Part shown: piece after piece, positions 46,156-54,014 of the stretch
How the letters are laid out: the number at the start of each line of letters is the position of its first letter
How positions within the stretch are numbered: the first letter of the stretch is position 1
Source of the DNA: Elizabethkingia miricola
Lineage (GTDB): Bacteria > Bacteroidota > Bacteroidia > Flavobacteriales > Weeksellaceae
Length of the DNA: 64,000 nucleotides
Assembly: GCF_001675285.1 (NCBI RefSeq)
Contig: NZ_LSGQ01000028.1
Coordinates: 1 to 64,000 of the forward strand
Direction: 5' to 3'
Program-made: the position numbers and the translations under genes
Notes under the pieces: generated by a model
What the model was told of the DNA's origin: nothing
Database searches by the model: none
What the model saw: the letters and a program-made list of their open reading frames with translations, nothing else

Positions 46156-46328
46156 TTGGAGTTTATCTCCATATACACTGGCTGATTTCAGGGGTTTTTA
46201 GCTTATTCTTATCAGTTATTTAATAATGAAAAGCATTTTTTGAGACTGCTAAAATTTTAATTCAAAATGATGTTAGCCTGTTGAACTATCGAAAAGTATT
46301 AACTATAAAACTTAAAACATTCTCTTTA

Positions 46329-47405
46329 CTAAAGCAAATTCGGTTTTAACTGAATTTTTATAAATGCTGCTTTCTGCTTTTTACCTTTAGCTGATGCTGA
46401 ATTTAGTGGAAAGACTTCAGCATAGAAAGTATCATTTTCCGCCCAAAATGCTTTTTTTTCATCTGCTATTTTGAAGTTGGTGAAATTCACATATAAAAGA
46501 TTGTCTTGTTTTTTTGTTTGTGGAAAGTATTTACTGATCACAAAATTACTTCCTACATCATTATTGGATGAGACAAAGGAAACCCAGTTCTTAACAGGAA
46601 GGATTTGTGGATAGCCACTTGTAGCTAAATCAAACATCACTGCATCTTTTACATTGAAAAAAGAATAGTAAGGATCTGTAACTTCGTTAGAATTTTCTTT
46701 AAAAACCTCCATGTTTAAGGCTGAAGATCGTCCTATATATTCATTAGCAAGAGGTCCAGTCTCTGTAGATATATCTTTATGCTGTGTAATGATTTCTTGT
46801 TTGCCATTTTCAGTATATATCCAGTTGTTGTCTTTCAGTGTTATGTGTGGATTTTTCACCAATGCTTCATCAATTCGCTTTTTTGATGCTGTTTTAAATT
46901 CCTGTTCTGACACTTCATCAATTGTACCATATTTATTAAAAGATTTATTTTTAAAGTCATCAGATTCTTTAAACGTACTGCTTCTTATTTCATAAAGATT
47001 TACACCTTTTAAAGTCAATTCAAATGCTGCTTTAAATTCCGATTTTAAGACAAAAGCTTCGATGCTGTTCGAAATATTATTATCAATACTGAAGTGAATA
47101 GAGTAGAAGTCATCAAATTCTTCAAACCCATAATAATTATCGAGTTTATTATTAGCTTTTTTAAGATGAGCAGCATTTTTATCTGGAGATACAAAAAACT
47201 GTACAGAATCCAGTTTGGTAAATAGCTGAAATGGTACATCCTGTATATTATCTACTCCTTTTATCTTTTTAAAATCGGCAAATGTTATGGCTTTTTGTGT
47301 GATCTGAGTTTTAGGTTTGTTCGTTTCAGAAATTTCATTTTTAGAATTGCATCCGACAAGAACAACCAGCGTAGAGGATATGAAAAGTTGATTGAAGATT
47401 TTCAT
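46329..47405 (-). CDS. Lipoprotein of unknown function
   Basis: About 358 residues. Signal MKIFNQLFISSTLVVLVGC with predicted lipidated Cys19. The mature part is beta-rich with repeated aromatic strands (NYYGFEEFDDFYSIHFSIDN; LLYVNFTNFKIADEKKAFWA). Start chosen at 47405 because the lipoprotein signal begins there and a good promoter lies at 47420-47454, which would be inside a longer reading frame. No family recognised. Confidence 0.8.
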   Translation of the reverse strand: MKIFNQLFISSTLVVLVGCNSKNEISETNKPKTQITQKAITFADFKKIKGVDNIQDVPFQLFTKLDSVQFFVSPDKNAAHLKKANNKLDNYYGFEEFDDFYSIHFSIDNNISNSIEAFVLKSEFKAAFELTLKGVNLYEIRSSTFKESDDFKNKSFNKYGTIDEVSEQEFKTASKKRIDEALVKNPHITLKDNNWIYTENGKQEIITQHKDISTETGPLANEYIGRSSALNMEVFKENSNEVTDPYYSFFNVKDAVMFDLATSGYPQILPVKNWVSFVSSNNDVGSNFVISKYFPQTKKQDNLLYVNFTNFKIADEKKAFWAENDTFYAEVFPLNSASAKGKKQKAAFIKIQLKPNLL

Positions 47406-47419
47406 TTTATATTTTTGAA

Positions 47420-47454
47420 CAAATGTATCAGTCTTCGTATTGGCAACCAACAAA
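47420..47454 (-). promoter_or_regulatory. Promoter of the 358-residue lipoprotein gene
   Basis: On the minus strand TACATTTG (47427-47420) matches TAnnTTTG, with TTTGTTG (47454-47448) upstream; the TTG lies 20 bases from the -7 box. It sits 15 bases before the chosen start codon and fixes it. Confidence 0.6.
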
Positions 47455-47626
47455 TTGACTTTATATGGGGGATAAATGGCTGAAATCAGGGATGTTTTAG
47501 GAAAAAGATTTTAGAGAATAAATGAATCAAAGTCTAAAAAGATTTAATTTCAGAAATTAAATTATAAAACCTTTGTTGTAATATATTAGGGACAAAGAAC
47601 AAAATTATAATATCAACTATTTTATG

Positions 47627-47658
47627 TTGTAATTCTTCTGACAAAGATGTTAAATTTA
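47627..47658 (+). promoter_or_regulatory. Candidate promoter of the lysine catabolic pair
   Basis: TTG (47627-47629) and TAAATTTA (47651-47658), 21 bases apart; the -7 lacks the final G. It lies in the 331-base divergent spacer (47406-47736), which otherwise contains only AT-rich sequence and the minus-strand promoter. Confidence 0.35.
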
Positions 47659-47736
47659 GTATAATAATCGGTAAACGACTGTTAGGAATCGCCAAAAATA
47701 GTTATATTAGTGAACGAACACTGAATTATAATTAAA

Positions 47737-49287
47737 ATGGCAAAAACCAATCAAAGCTTTAAAATCGAAAAATCTCTTCAGCATCTTGGAATCTCTAAAG
47801 ACAATAAAGGTGCTTCTTCCGGGACCAAATTTTTTGCAACCGGGAAATCTATTGACTCTTGTTCGCCGGTAGATGGTAAACTAATCGCAAGCGTAAAAAC
47901 AGCTTCTGAAAAGGATTATGAGAAGATTATCAAACTTGCACAGCAGGCTTCTTCTGAGTTCAGGTTAATGCCTGCACCCAAAAGAGGAGAAATCATAAGA
48001 CAATTCGGATTAAAGCTGAGAGAATATAAAGAGGATCTTGGCAAGCTGGTTTCTTATGAAATGGGAAAATCTCTTCAGGAAGGCTGGGGCGAGGTACAGG
48101 AAATGATTGATATCTGTGATTTTGCAGTTGGATTATCCCGCCAGCTACACGGATTTACGATGCATTCGGAACGTTCACAGCACAGAATGTATGAACAATA
48201 TCATCCACTTGGAATCGTAGGAATTATATCAGCTTTCAATTTCCCGGTAGCAGTATGGAGTTGGAATGCAGCATTGGCCCTTATATGTGGTAATGCTATT
48301 ATATGGAAGCCTTCAGAAAAAACACCACTTTGCGCTGTTGCTTGTCAGAATATTATGGCCGAAGTTCTGAAAGAAAATAAGCTGCCGGAAGGAATTTCCA
48401 ATCTGGTGATCAGCGATCATGTAATAGGCCAGAAGATGGTGGAAAGTAAAGATGTCCAGCTGATATCATTTACCGGTTCTACGGCTGTAGGAAGAGAAGT
48501 AGCTTCCAAAGTTGCCGGACGTTTCGGTAAATCTATATTAGAGTTAGGTGGCAACAACGCAATTATCATCACTGAAAATGCAGATTTGGAAATGTCCATT
48601 ATCGGTGCTGTATTTGGTGCGGTTGGAACGGCAGGTCAAAGATGTACTTCTACAAGACGACTGATTATCCATGAAAGTGTATATGATAAAGTTAAGACCA
48701 AACTGGTAAAAGCTTATGGTCAGTTGAAAATAGGGAATCCATTAGATGTGGAAAATCATGTAGGCCCACTAATCGATGATCATGCAGTAAAACAATACGA
48801 GAATTCCATTGCTAAATGCAAAAAAGAAGGCGGGAAATTTATTGTTGAAGGTGGCCTGCTAAAAGGAAAAGAATATGCTTCTGGTTGTTATGTGAAACCA
48901 TGTATCGCAGAAGTAAAGAATGCATACGAAATAGTACAGCATGAAACCTTTGCACCTATTCTTTATATTATGAAATATAAGACACTTGAAGAAGCTATTG
49001 CTATGCAGAATGATGTTCCGCAGGGGCTCTCTTCAGCAATTATGACTCAAAATCTGAGAGAGGCAGAGCTATTCCTATCTCACGCAGGATCCGACTGCGG
49101 AATTGCAAATGTAAATATCGGAACATCCGGAGCGGAGATTGGCGGAGCATTCGGAGGAGAAAAAGAAACCGGTGGCGGAAGAGAATCAGGATCGGATGCA
49201 TGGAAGTATTACATGAGAAGACAAACCAATACTATTAACTATGGTAAGGATTTACCATTAGCTCAGGGAATTAAATTTAATATTTAA
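47737..49287 (+). CDS. amaB: ALDH7-type dehydrogenase, 2-aminoadipate semialdehyde (P6C) dehydrogenase
   Basis: A 516-residue NAD(P)-dependent aldehyde dehydrogenase of the antiquitin group. Cofactor and catalytic motifs: GIVGIISAFNFPVAVWSWN, WKPSEKTPL, FTGSTAVGREVA, catalytic Glu in SILELGGNNA, catalytic Cys in GQRCTSTRRL. Position beside a lysine 6-aminotransferase indicates oxidation of L-2-aminoadipate 6-semialdehyde (in equilibrium with piperideine-6-carboxylate) to L-2-aminoadipate. The symbol is by function (also called pcd); 76 bases before lat. Confidence 0.88.
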   Translation: MAKTNQSFKIEKSLQHLGISKDNKGASSGTKFFATGKSIDSCSPVDGKLIASVKTASEKDYEKIIKLAQQASSEFRLMPAPKRGEIIRQFGLKLREYKEDLGKLVSYEMGKSLQEGWGEVQEMIDICDFAVGLSRQLHGFTMHSERSQHRMYEQYHPLGIVGIISAFNFPVAVWSWNAALALICGNAIIWKPSEKTPLCAVACQNIMAEVLKENKLPEGISNLVISDHVIGQKMVESKDVQLISFTGSTAVGREVASKVAGRFGKSILELGGNNAIIITENADLEMSIIGAVFGAVGTAGQRCTSTRRLIIHESVYDKVKTKLVKAYGQLKIGNPLDVENHVGPLIDDHAVKQYENSIAKCKKEGGKFIVEGGLLKGKEYASGCYVKPCIAEVKNAYEIVQHETFAPILYIMKYKTLEEAIAMQNDVPQGLSSAIMTQNLREAELFLSHAGSDCGIANVNIGTSGAEIGGAFGGEKETGGGRESGSDAWKYYMRRQTNTINYGKDLPLAQGIKFNI

Positions 49288-49363
49288 CCCTAAATATTAT
49301 CATCACAACATTACAGATAAAACTAATATGTAATTAATTAACGAAAAATATAACCCAAATCAA

Positions 49364-50686
49364 ATGAACAATATTGTAGATAATAATCAGGTAAAAGAAA
49401 CTTTAGGCAGACATATTCTTGCAGACGGACTGGATATGGTAATGGATTTTGAAAGGTCACACGGTTCTGTAATTGTAGATAATCTTTCAGGTAAAGAATA
49501 TCTGGATATGTTTTCTATGTTTGCTTCGGCAGCTGTAGGCTACAACCATCCATATATTTTAAAGCATCAGGACTGGCTGGGAAAACATGCAACTTATAAG
49601 CCTACACTTAGTGATGTTTACCTTCAGGAATATGCTGATTTTTTAGAAGTATTCGAAAGGGTGGTTATCCCGGAAGAATTGCAATATTGTTTCTTTGTAG
49701 AAGGTGGTGCATTAGCAGTAGAAAATGCACTTAAAACGGCTTTTGACTGGAAGACAAGAAAGAACTGGCTGCAGGGAAGTAAGACTGAAGCTTCAATGGT
49801 CATTCATTTTCAACAGGCATTTCATGGACGTTCGGGATATACATTGTCATTAACCAATACTGCTGATCCTAGAAAACATCAGTATTTTCCAAAATTTGAC
49901 TGGCCAAGAATCATCAATCCGAAATTAACTTTTCCGGTAACAGAAGAAAATCTGGCTTATACCATTGAACAGGAAGGAAAAGCTTTATTACATATACAGG
50001 AAGCTATTCTGGCCAATCCTTATAAGGTTGCCTGTATTATTATAGAGCCTATCCAGGCTGAAGGCGGAGACAATCATTTCCGTCCGGAATTTTTCCAGGA
50101 ACTAAGACGTATCTGCGATGAAAATGAGATCTTGTTAATTTTTGACGAAGTACAAACCGGAATCGGTATTACAGGGAAAATGTTTATGTTCCAGCATATA
50201 GGTGTTGTTCCGGATATTGTCAGTTTTGGTAAGAAGACTCAGGTTTGTGGTATACTGGCCAGTAAAGAAAAACTGGATGAAGTGGAGCATCATGTTTTCA
50301 AAGAATCTTCAAGAATCAATTCTACATTTGGCGGAAACTTTGTCGATATGCTTCGACTGAAGCTAATGCTGGAAATCATTGAAAATGAAAACTTATTAGA
50401 GAACGTGCAGCAACAGGGACTATTTCTTATAGAAGGTCTTATTCAGTTGCAAAACCGTTATCCGGATTACCTTTCGAATGCAAGAGGGGTAGGGATTATG
50501 TGTGCAATAGATTTTCCTTCGAAAGAACTAAGAAACAAAGTGCAGCAACAGTTATTCGCAGAAGAAGATATTCTGATTTTACCATGTGGAGAAAAGTCAA
50601 TACGTTTCCGTCCACATCTTAATGTTCAGCAAGCAGATTTGGATAAAGTATTATCTGCTATAAATTCTATTATTTCAAAAATTTAA
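49364..50686 (+). CDS. lat: L-lysine 6-aminotransferase
   Basis: A 440-residue class III PLP aminotransferase. Features of the LAT subgroup: long N-terminal MFSMFASAAVGYNHPYIL, FFVEGGALAVENALKTAFDW, HFQQAFHGRSGYTLSLTNT, EPIQAEGGDNHFR, DEVQTGIGITGKMF, and PLP-lysine in VSFGKKTQVCG, and a conserved STFGGNFVDMLR. It moves the epsilon-amino group of lysine to 2-oxoglutarate, giving the semialdehyde used by the preceding dehydrogenase. Together they form a saccharopine-independent lysine degradation route to 2-aminoadipate. Confidence 0.93.
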   Translation: MNNIVDNNQVKETLGRHILADGLDMVMDFERSHGSVIVDNLSGKEYLDMFSMFASAAVGYNHPYILKHQDWLGKHATYKPTLSDVYLQEYADFLEVFERVVIPEELQYCFFVEGGALAVENALKTAFDWKTRKNWLQGSKTEASMVIHFQQAFHGRSGYTLSLTNTADPRKHQYFPKFDWPRIINPKLTFPVTEENLAYTIEQEGKALLHIQEAILANPYKVACIIIEPIQAEGGDNHFRPEFFQELRRICDENEILLIFDEVQTGIGITGKMFMFQHIGVVPDIVSFGKKTQVCGILASKEKLDEVEHHVFKESSRINSTFGGNFVDMLRLKLMLEIIENENLLENVQQQGLFLIEGLIQLQNRYPDYLSNARGVGIMCAIDFPSKELRNKVQQQLFAEEDILILPCGEKSIRFRPHLNVQQADLDKVLSAINSIISKI

Positions 50687-50763
50687 TATTATTTTTTTTG
50701 TAAATCATTTGCATTTTTGAAATGATTTTATTAATTTTAAACCGATTTAATAATGAAATTGAT

Positions 50764-50994
50764 ATGGATTTGAATACAAAGGTGTCGGTTTTTGAAGGAG
50801 ACAAACCACAAGAAGTACAGTTAATAAAATCTAAACTGGAAGAAGCAGGTATAGAAGCAGAAATTGATAACTCATATATGTCATTTCTCTCTACACCAAC
50901 TGCAACAAACCTAAAAGTAAAAGTGTATCTGAAAGATGAGAAAAAAGCCTTCGATGTTATAGACGGCTATTTAAAAGAATATAATAACAATTAA
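50764..50994 (+). CDS. DUF2007-like small protein
   Basis: About 76 residues of compact alpha/beta (ferredoxin-like) fold: VSVFEGDKPQEVQLIKSKLE, EAGIEAEIDN, LKVKVYLKDEKKAFDVIDGY. This is the DUF2007 ('putative signal transducing protein') pattern, a small domain whose binding partner is unknown. The start at 50764 (MDLNTK) is preferred to an in-frame ATG 42 bases upstream that would add a hydrophobic, unlikely extension. It ends at a strong terminator, 77 bases after lat. Confidence 0.8.
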   Translation: MDLNTKVSVFEGDKPQEVQLIKSKLEEAGIEAEIDNSYMSFLSTPTATNLKVKVYLKDEKKAFDVIDGYLKEYNNN

Positions 50995-51033
50995 AACCCC
51001 TTATTCATAATTTTAAATTTTACTTTTTTGAGG

Positions 51034-51060
51034 CCTCTGGAATCTTTTCCAGAGGTTTTT
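51034..51060 (+). terminator. Terminator after the DUF2007 gene
   Basis: CCTCTGGAA-TCTT-TTCCAGAGG, a 9-bp perfect stem followed by seven T. Confidence 0.88.
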
Positions 51061-51082
51061 TTATTGTAAATATTTAATTTTA

Positions 51083-51096
51083 TCACATAAAAGTGA
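51083..51096 (+). promoter_or_regulatory. Palindromic site upstream of GG-peptide gene A1
   Basis: TCACATAAAAGTGA (TCAC-N6-GTGA), about 30 bases upstream of the -7 box, in activator position. A matching site occurs at the same distance before the second peptide gene (51494-51507), and a third at 53901-53914 (TCACATTAATGTGA) in the spacer after the serine hydrolase. Confidence 0.35.
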
Positions 51097-51127
51097 AATA
51101 ATTGTTTTTTATTCGATTTGTATTACT

Positions 51128-51153
51128 TAAATTTATCCTAACCAAATAAATAT
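51128..51153 (+). promoter_or_regulatory. -7 box and conserved 5' leader of peptide gene A1
   Basis: TAAATTTA (51128-51135), then after four bases AACCAAATAAATAT (51140-51153), eight bases before the ATG. The same arrangement precedes all four GG-leader peptide genes here. Confidence 0.6.
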
Positions 51154-51161
51154 ATAAGTAT

Positions 51162-51368
51162 ATGAGAAACTTAAAAAAACTTTCAAGAGAAAGCCTAAAA
51201 GGGATTAATGGAGGATATAGAATGTGTCCCGAAGATGGAAATTGTGGTGATGGATTTTGTTGTGGACCAGGAGGCTGTAGAAGTATAGCTGGAGCAGGAC
51301 CTGACACTTATTTATGTAGCCCTCCAACAAGTGGTCCAAAAATAGAGCCTTTTCCAATTGAATGGTAA
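51162..51368 (+). CDS. Cys-rich peptide with double-glycine leader, A1
   Basis: A 68-residue peptide. Leader MRNLKKLSRESLKGINGG ends in GG, the cleavage motif of C39-peptidase ABC exporters; the leader has the basic/hydrophobic pattern of bacteriocin-type leaders seen in Chryseobacterium and Elizabethkingia. The mature part carries six cysteines: YRMCPEDGNCGDGFCCGPGG then C-R-S-I-A-G-A-G and a final Cys, plus a Pro-rich tail (PPTSGPKIEPFPIEW). Role unknown: bacteriocin, signal or toxin are all possible. A near-copy (A2) follows 200 bases on. No exporter gene is nearby. Confidence 0.8.
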   Translation: MRNLKKLSRESLKGINGGYRMCPEDGNCGDGFCCGPGGCRSIAGAGPDTYLCSPPTSGPKIEPFPIEW

Positions 51369-51409
51369 TACTCTAGAATGAAATACAGTTATAATTTGTT
51401 ATAAAGAAA

Positions 51410-51443
51410 CAGCAACTACTTCAGGAAAGTGAGTTGCTGTTTT
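51410..51443 (+). terminator. Terminator of peptide gene A1
   Basis: CAGCAACT / AGTTGCTG stem (8 bp, 14-base loop) followed by TTTT. The same hairpin, slightly diverged, follows A2, showing that the duplication included the terminator. Confidence 0.7.
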
Positions 51444-51493
51444 ATTTAGGTCACTAATATGTAGAAATAAAAAATTAAAACATTATATAGGGA

Positions 51494-51507
51494 TCACAAA
51501 AAAGTGA
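51494..51507 (+). promoter_or_regulatory. Palindromic site upstream of GG-peptide gene A2
   Basis: TCACAAAAAAGTGA, second copy of the TCAC-N6-GTGA site, 65 bases before the A2 ATG (66 bases in A1). Confidence 0.35.
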
Positions 51508-51538
51508 AATATTTATTTTTTATTCAATTTCTATTATT

Positions 51539-51564
51539 TAATTTTATCATAACCAAATAAATAT
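51539..51564 (+). promoter_or_regulatory. -7 box and conserved 5' leader of peptide gene A2
   Basis: TAATTTTA (51539-51546), four bases, then AACCAAATAAATAT (51551-51564), seven bases before the ATG. Confidence 0.6.
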
Positions 51565-51571
51565 TAAGAAT

Positions 51572-51745
51572 ATGAAAAATTTAAAAAAAGTTTCAAGAGA
51601 AAATTTGAGAGCAATTAATGGCGGATATAGAATGTGTCCTGAAGATGGAAACTGCGGCGATGGATTTTGCTGTGCGCCAGGGGGCTGTAGAAGTATAGCC
51701 GGAGCAGGACCTAAAACATATTTATGTTATGCTCCAATGTATTAG
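51572..51745 (+). CDS. Cys-rich peptide with double-glycine leader, A2
   Basis: A 57-residue paralogue of A1. Leader MKNLKKVSRENLRAINGG; mature part starts YRMCPEDGNCGDGFCCAPGG and keeps all six cysteines and the CRSIAGAGP stretch, but the Pro-rich tail is lost (it ends KTYLCYAPMY). The mature core is nearly identical to A1 while leaders and tails have drifted, which suggests purifying selection on the Cys-rich core. Tandem duplicate including promoter, 5' leader and terminator. Confidence 0.8.
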   Translation: MKNLKKVSRENLRAINGGYRMCPEDGNCGDGFCCAPGGCRSIAGAGPKTYLCYAPMY

Positions 51746-51785
51746 GGCATATAAAAAGTTAATTTTAATTAGTTATATAGGAAAC

Positions 51786-51819
51786 AGCAACTACTTCAGG
51801 CAAGTCAGTTGCTTTTTTT
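51786..51819 (+). terminator. Terminator of peptide gene A2
   Basis: AGCAACT / AGTTGCT stem with a 14-base loop followed by seven T; duplicate of the A1 terminator. Confidence 0.72.
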
Positions 51820-51838
51820 GTTACTGCCATGGAGTATA

Positions 51839-51978
51839 AGAGGCTGTTTAAATTTGTAGTTAATACTCTTCGACAAGCTCAGAGTGACATGGATTACCCA
51901 AAATATCTTCCTCTAGAGGTGTCAGACTGAGTCTGTCGAAGTCTAATATTATTTTGATTTAAGATTTAAACAGGCTCT
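51839..51978. repeat. 140-bp element with nested inverted repeats (MITE-like)
   Basis: Terminal arms AGAGGCTGTTTAAAT (51839-51853) and ATTTAAACAGGCTCT (51964-51978) match at 14 of 15 positions as an inverted repeat. A second pair nested inside, CTTCGACAAGCTCAG (51868-51882) and CTGAGTCTGTCGAAG (51927-51941), matches at 13 of 15. There is no ORF inside. The structure fits a small non-autonomous mobile or dispersed repeat; target-site duplication is not clear. Confidence 0.55.
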
Positions 51979-52011
51979 AAGGATTTAAATAGTAAAATGG
52001 TTTAATGAAAA

Positions 52012-52071
52012 AGTCCCGATTGCTCGGGACTCACCAAATCACATTTATTATATTATGAAAAATATAACTCT
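52012..52071 (-). ncRNA. Possible small RNA with intrinsic terminator
   Basis: On the minus strand a perfect hairpin (AGTCCCGA-GCAA-TCGGGACT, 52031-52012) is followed by TTTTTC, but no minus-strand gene ends there. A box TAACTTTA (52083-52076) upstream could start a transcript of about 60 bases. The -33 spacing is poor. The alternative is a dispersed palindrome. The 439-base gap 51746-52184 otherwise contains only the MITE-like element and AT-rich DNA. Confidence 0.22.
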
Positions 52072-52184
52072 GTACTAAAGTTACAATATTTATTTATACA
52101 AAATATTGTTTTATTAAATTATTTTCACTGTATATGTCTATAATTACAGATTAAATTTAAGTGTCTATTTATCAAGTAAAAAAG

Positions 52185-53675
52185 ATGAAGCAAAGATTAT
52201 ATTTATTTAGTTTCTTGGTATTTGGTTTAATACTATATCAAGGACAAACAGAAAATCTGAAAGGAGCTGATCAGGAAATTCAAAAGATTTTAGAGGACTA
52301 TAAAGGTGTTGGTTTATCAGTAGCAATCGTTAGAAAAGATCAAGTAATTTTTTCCAAAGGTTTTGGATATCGAGATCTTGAAAATAAACTTCCGGTAACA
52401 ACCAATACTCTATTTGGTATAGGAAGTAATACTAAAGCCTTTACATCTGCGTTGATAGGAATATCAAATACTGAAAATAAACTGTCTGTTAAAGACAAAC
52501 CTTCAAAATATATTCCGCATCTGGAATTTTCTACAGACAGGATGAATGATCTCATAACGATTGAAGATTTGCTAGATCATAGGAGTGGGTTAGGGTCTGT
52601 AGATGGTTCGTATATATTTTTTCCTTCGGATAAAAGAATTGACCTTCTGAATAAACTTCCATATTTAAAAGCAAATGGTGAGCCTAAAAACAGCTGGATA
52701 TATAGCAATTTCGGATATATTATTCTGGGAGTGGTTGCAGAGCAGGTATATAACAGTACATGGGAAAAACTTATAAATGAGAAAATATTCAGCCCGTTAA
52801 AAATGAATAATAGTATTATATCAGTTGATGAATTAGTGAAACAAAAAGATTTCTCTTATCCGTATGGTATCTACCAGGATAAAGTAGAGAAAGTACTATT
52901 CCAGAAAACTGGGAATGATAATCCGGGAGCGGGAATTAACAGCTCTGCCAATGATATGGCCAACTGGTTGAAACTTTGGTTGAATTATGGAAGTTTTGAA
53001 GGAAAACGGATTATTTCTGAAGACTATATTAGAAATGCAATAAGTACTAAGGCCATAATCGATGGGACTCCACCAGCAAAGAAAGATCAGGCTAACTATT
53101 TATTTGGTTATGGCTATGGTTGGAATACAAATATTTTCCATGGTCATTACAGAGTATATCATGGAGGACTTGTTTCAGGATTCTCATCTAATGTAGTTTT
53201 ATTTCCAGCGGATGGATTTGGAATAGTAGTTCTCAGTAATCAGCATAATACGGATTTGCCCTACACTGTTGCCAGTATGCTTGCTCTTAGAATGCTGAGT
53301 TTGGATCATAATAAACCTTATAGGTATGAGAAAGAGATACATGATATTTCAAAACCGGAAAAGGAGATTAAACCTTTCAATGAAAATAAAAGGCCAACTC
53401 ATGCCATGGATTCATATTGTGGTGAATATGAAAATAAAGGTTACGGAGTAATTAAGGTAGTTAAAGAAGGTGATAAGCTGTACGCTATTTTTCCGGCATT
53501 TCGATTTGCTTTAGAACATATACAATATGATTATTTCAGGTTAAAATTTACTGAAGAATTCCCGCAGCAAATGAATCCTGATCTTAATTTTGGTTTTAGA
53601 TTAAATAGCAAAGGAGAAGTTTCTGAATTAGAAATGGATATCCAGCGTGGAACAATTTTCAAGAAGATAAAATAG
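52185..53675 (+). CDS. Secreted serine hydrolase, beta-lactamase/PBP family
   Basis: A 496-residue protein; the signal peptide MKQRLYLFSFLVFGLILYQG was taken as the start rather than an upstream GTG. Class C beta-lactamase-like fold with Ser81-x-x-Lys84 (FGIGSNTKAF), the Tyr-Ser-Asn triad (WIYSNFGY) and a His-Gly-Gly third motif (YHGGLVSGF). A C-terminal domain of about 100 residues (AMDSYCGEYENKGYGVIKVV) resembles DUF3471. Such proteins are usually peptidases or esterases of D-amino-acid or ester bonds rather than true beta-lactamases. Its place between GG-peptide genes may be chance. Confidence 0.9.
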   Translation: MKQRLYLFSFLVFGLILYQGQTENLKGADQEIQKILEDYKGVGLSVAIVRKDQVIFSKGFGYRDLENKLPVTTNTLFGIGSNTKAFTSALIGISNTENKLSVKDKPSKYIPHLEFSTDRMNDLITIEDLLDHRSGLGSVDGSYIFFPSDKRIDLLNKLPYLKANGEPKNSWIYSNFGYIILGVVAEQVYNSTWEKLINEKIFSPLKMNNSIISVDELVKQKDFSYPYGIYQDKVEKVLFQKTGNDNPGAGINSSANDMANWLKLWLNYGSFEGKRIISEDYIRNAISTKAIIDGTPPAKKDQANYLFGYGYGWNTNIFHGHYRVYHGGLVSGFSSNVVLFPADGFGIVVLSNQHNTDLPYTVASMLALRMLSLDHNKPYRYEKEIHDISKPEKEIKPFNENKRPTHAMDSYCGEYENKGYGVIKVVKEGDKLYAIFPAFRFALEHIQYDYFRLKFTEEFPQQMNPDLNFGFRLNSKGEVSELEMDIQRGTIFKKIK

Positions 53676-53708
53676 CTGTCTTTTAAAATGCCAAGAATTG
53701 TCTAATAA

Positions 53709-53739
53709 AAAGTGCTCTGTATAAAATACAAAGCACTTT
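53709..53739 (+). terminator. Terminator of the serine hydrolase gene
   Basis: AAAGTGCT / AGCACTTT stem of 8 bp with a 15-base loop, 33 bases after the stop; T-run short. Confidence 0.55.
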
Positions 53740-53985
53740 GGAAATTGGTGTTTTAATTCTGTATGTAGTTAAAGTAAATGCGGAAAAATAAACAAATAGA
53801 AAGGATTGATTCTTTATTAAAATTTAGGCTTTATTTTCCGGAGCTAAAATTTTTTCTACCTAAGTGTTAATTCGGATTGCTTTGCAAAGATAACAATAAA
53901 TCACATTAATGTGAAATTATTTAAAAATATAAATTAAAAATAGAGTAGTAGGAGAGAATCTCTTTTGTATATATTATTAAAATTA

Positions 53986-54007
53986 AAGCCCTCAGTTAAG
54001 AGGGCTT
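53986..54007 (-). terminator. Terminator of peptide gene B1
   Basis: AAGCCCTC-AGTTAA-GAGGGCTT, a perfect 8-bp stem just beyond the B1 stop, with a modest U-rich flank on the minus strand. Confidence 0.7.
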
Positions 54008-54014
54008 AATTATT

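Larger units (their letters stand above)
53676..54014. other. 339-base spacer without a gene
   Basis: Holds the hydrolase terminator (53709-53739), a perfect 14-base palindrome TCACATTAATGTGA (53901-53914) like those before peptides A1 and A2, and the terminator of peptide B1 (53986-54007). No coding potential was seen on either strand. Confidence 0.7.

Noticed and set aside
51083-51096. CRP-type site.
   Set aside because: The half-sites are inverted relative to TGTGA-N6-TCACA, so it is not a standard CRP site; kept only as an unassigned palindrome.
52161-52184. GTG start for the serine hydrolase at 52161.
   Set aside because: It would place charged residues before the signal peptide; the ATG at 52185 gives a normal signal.
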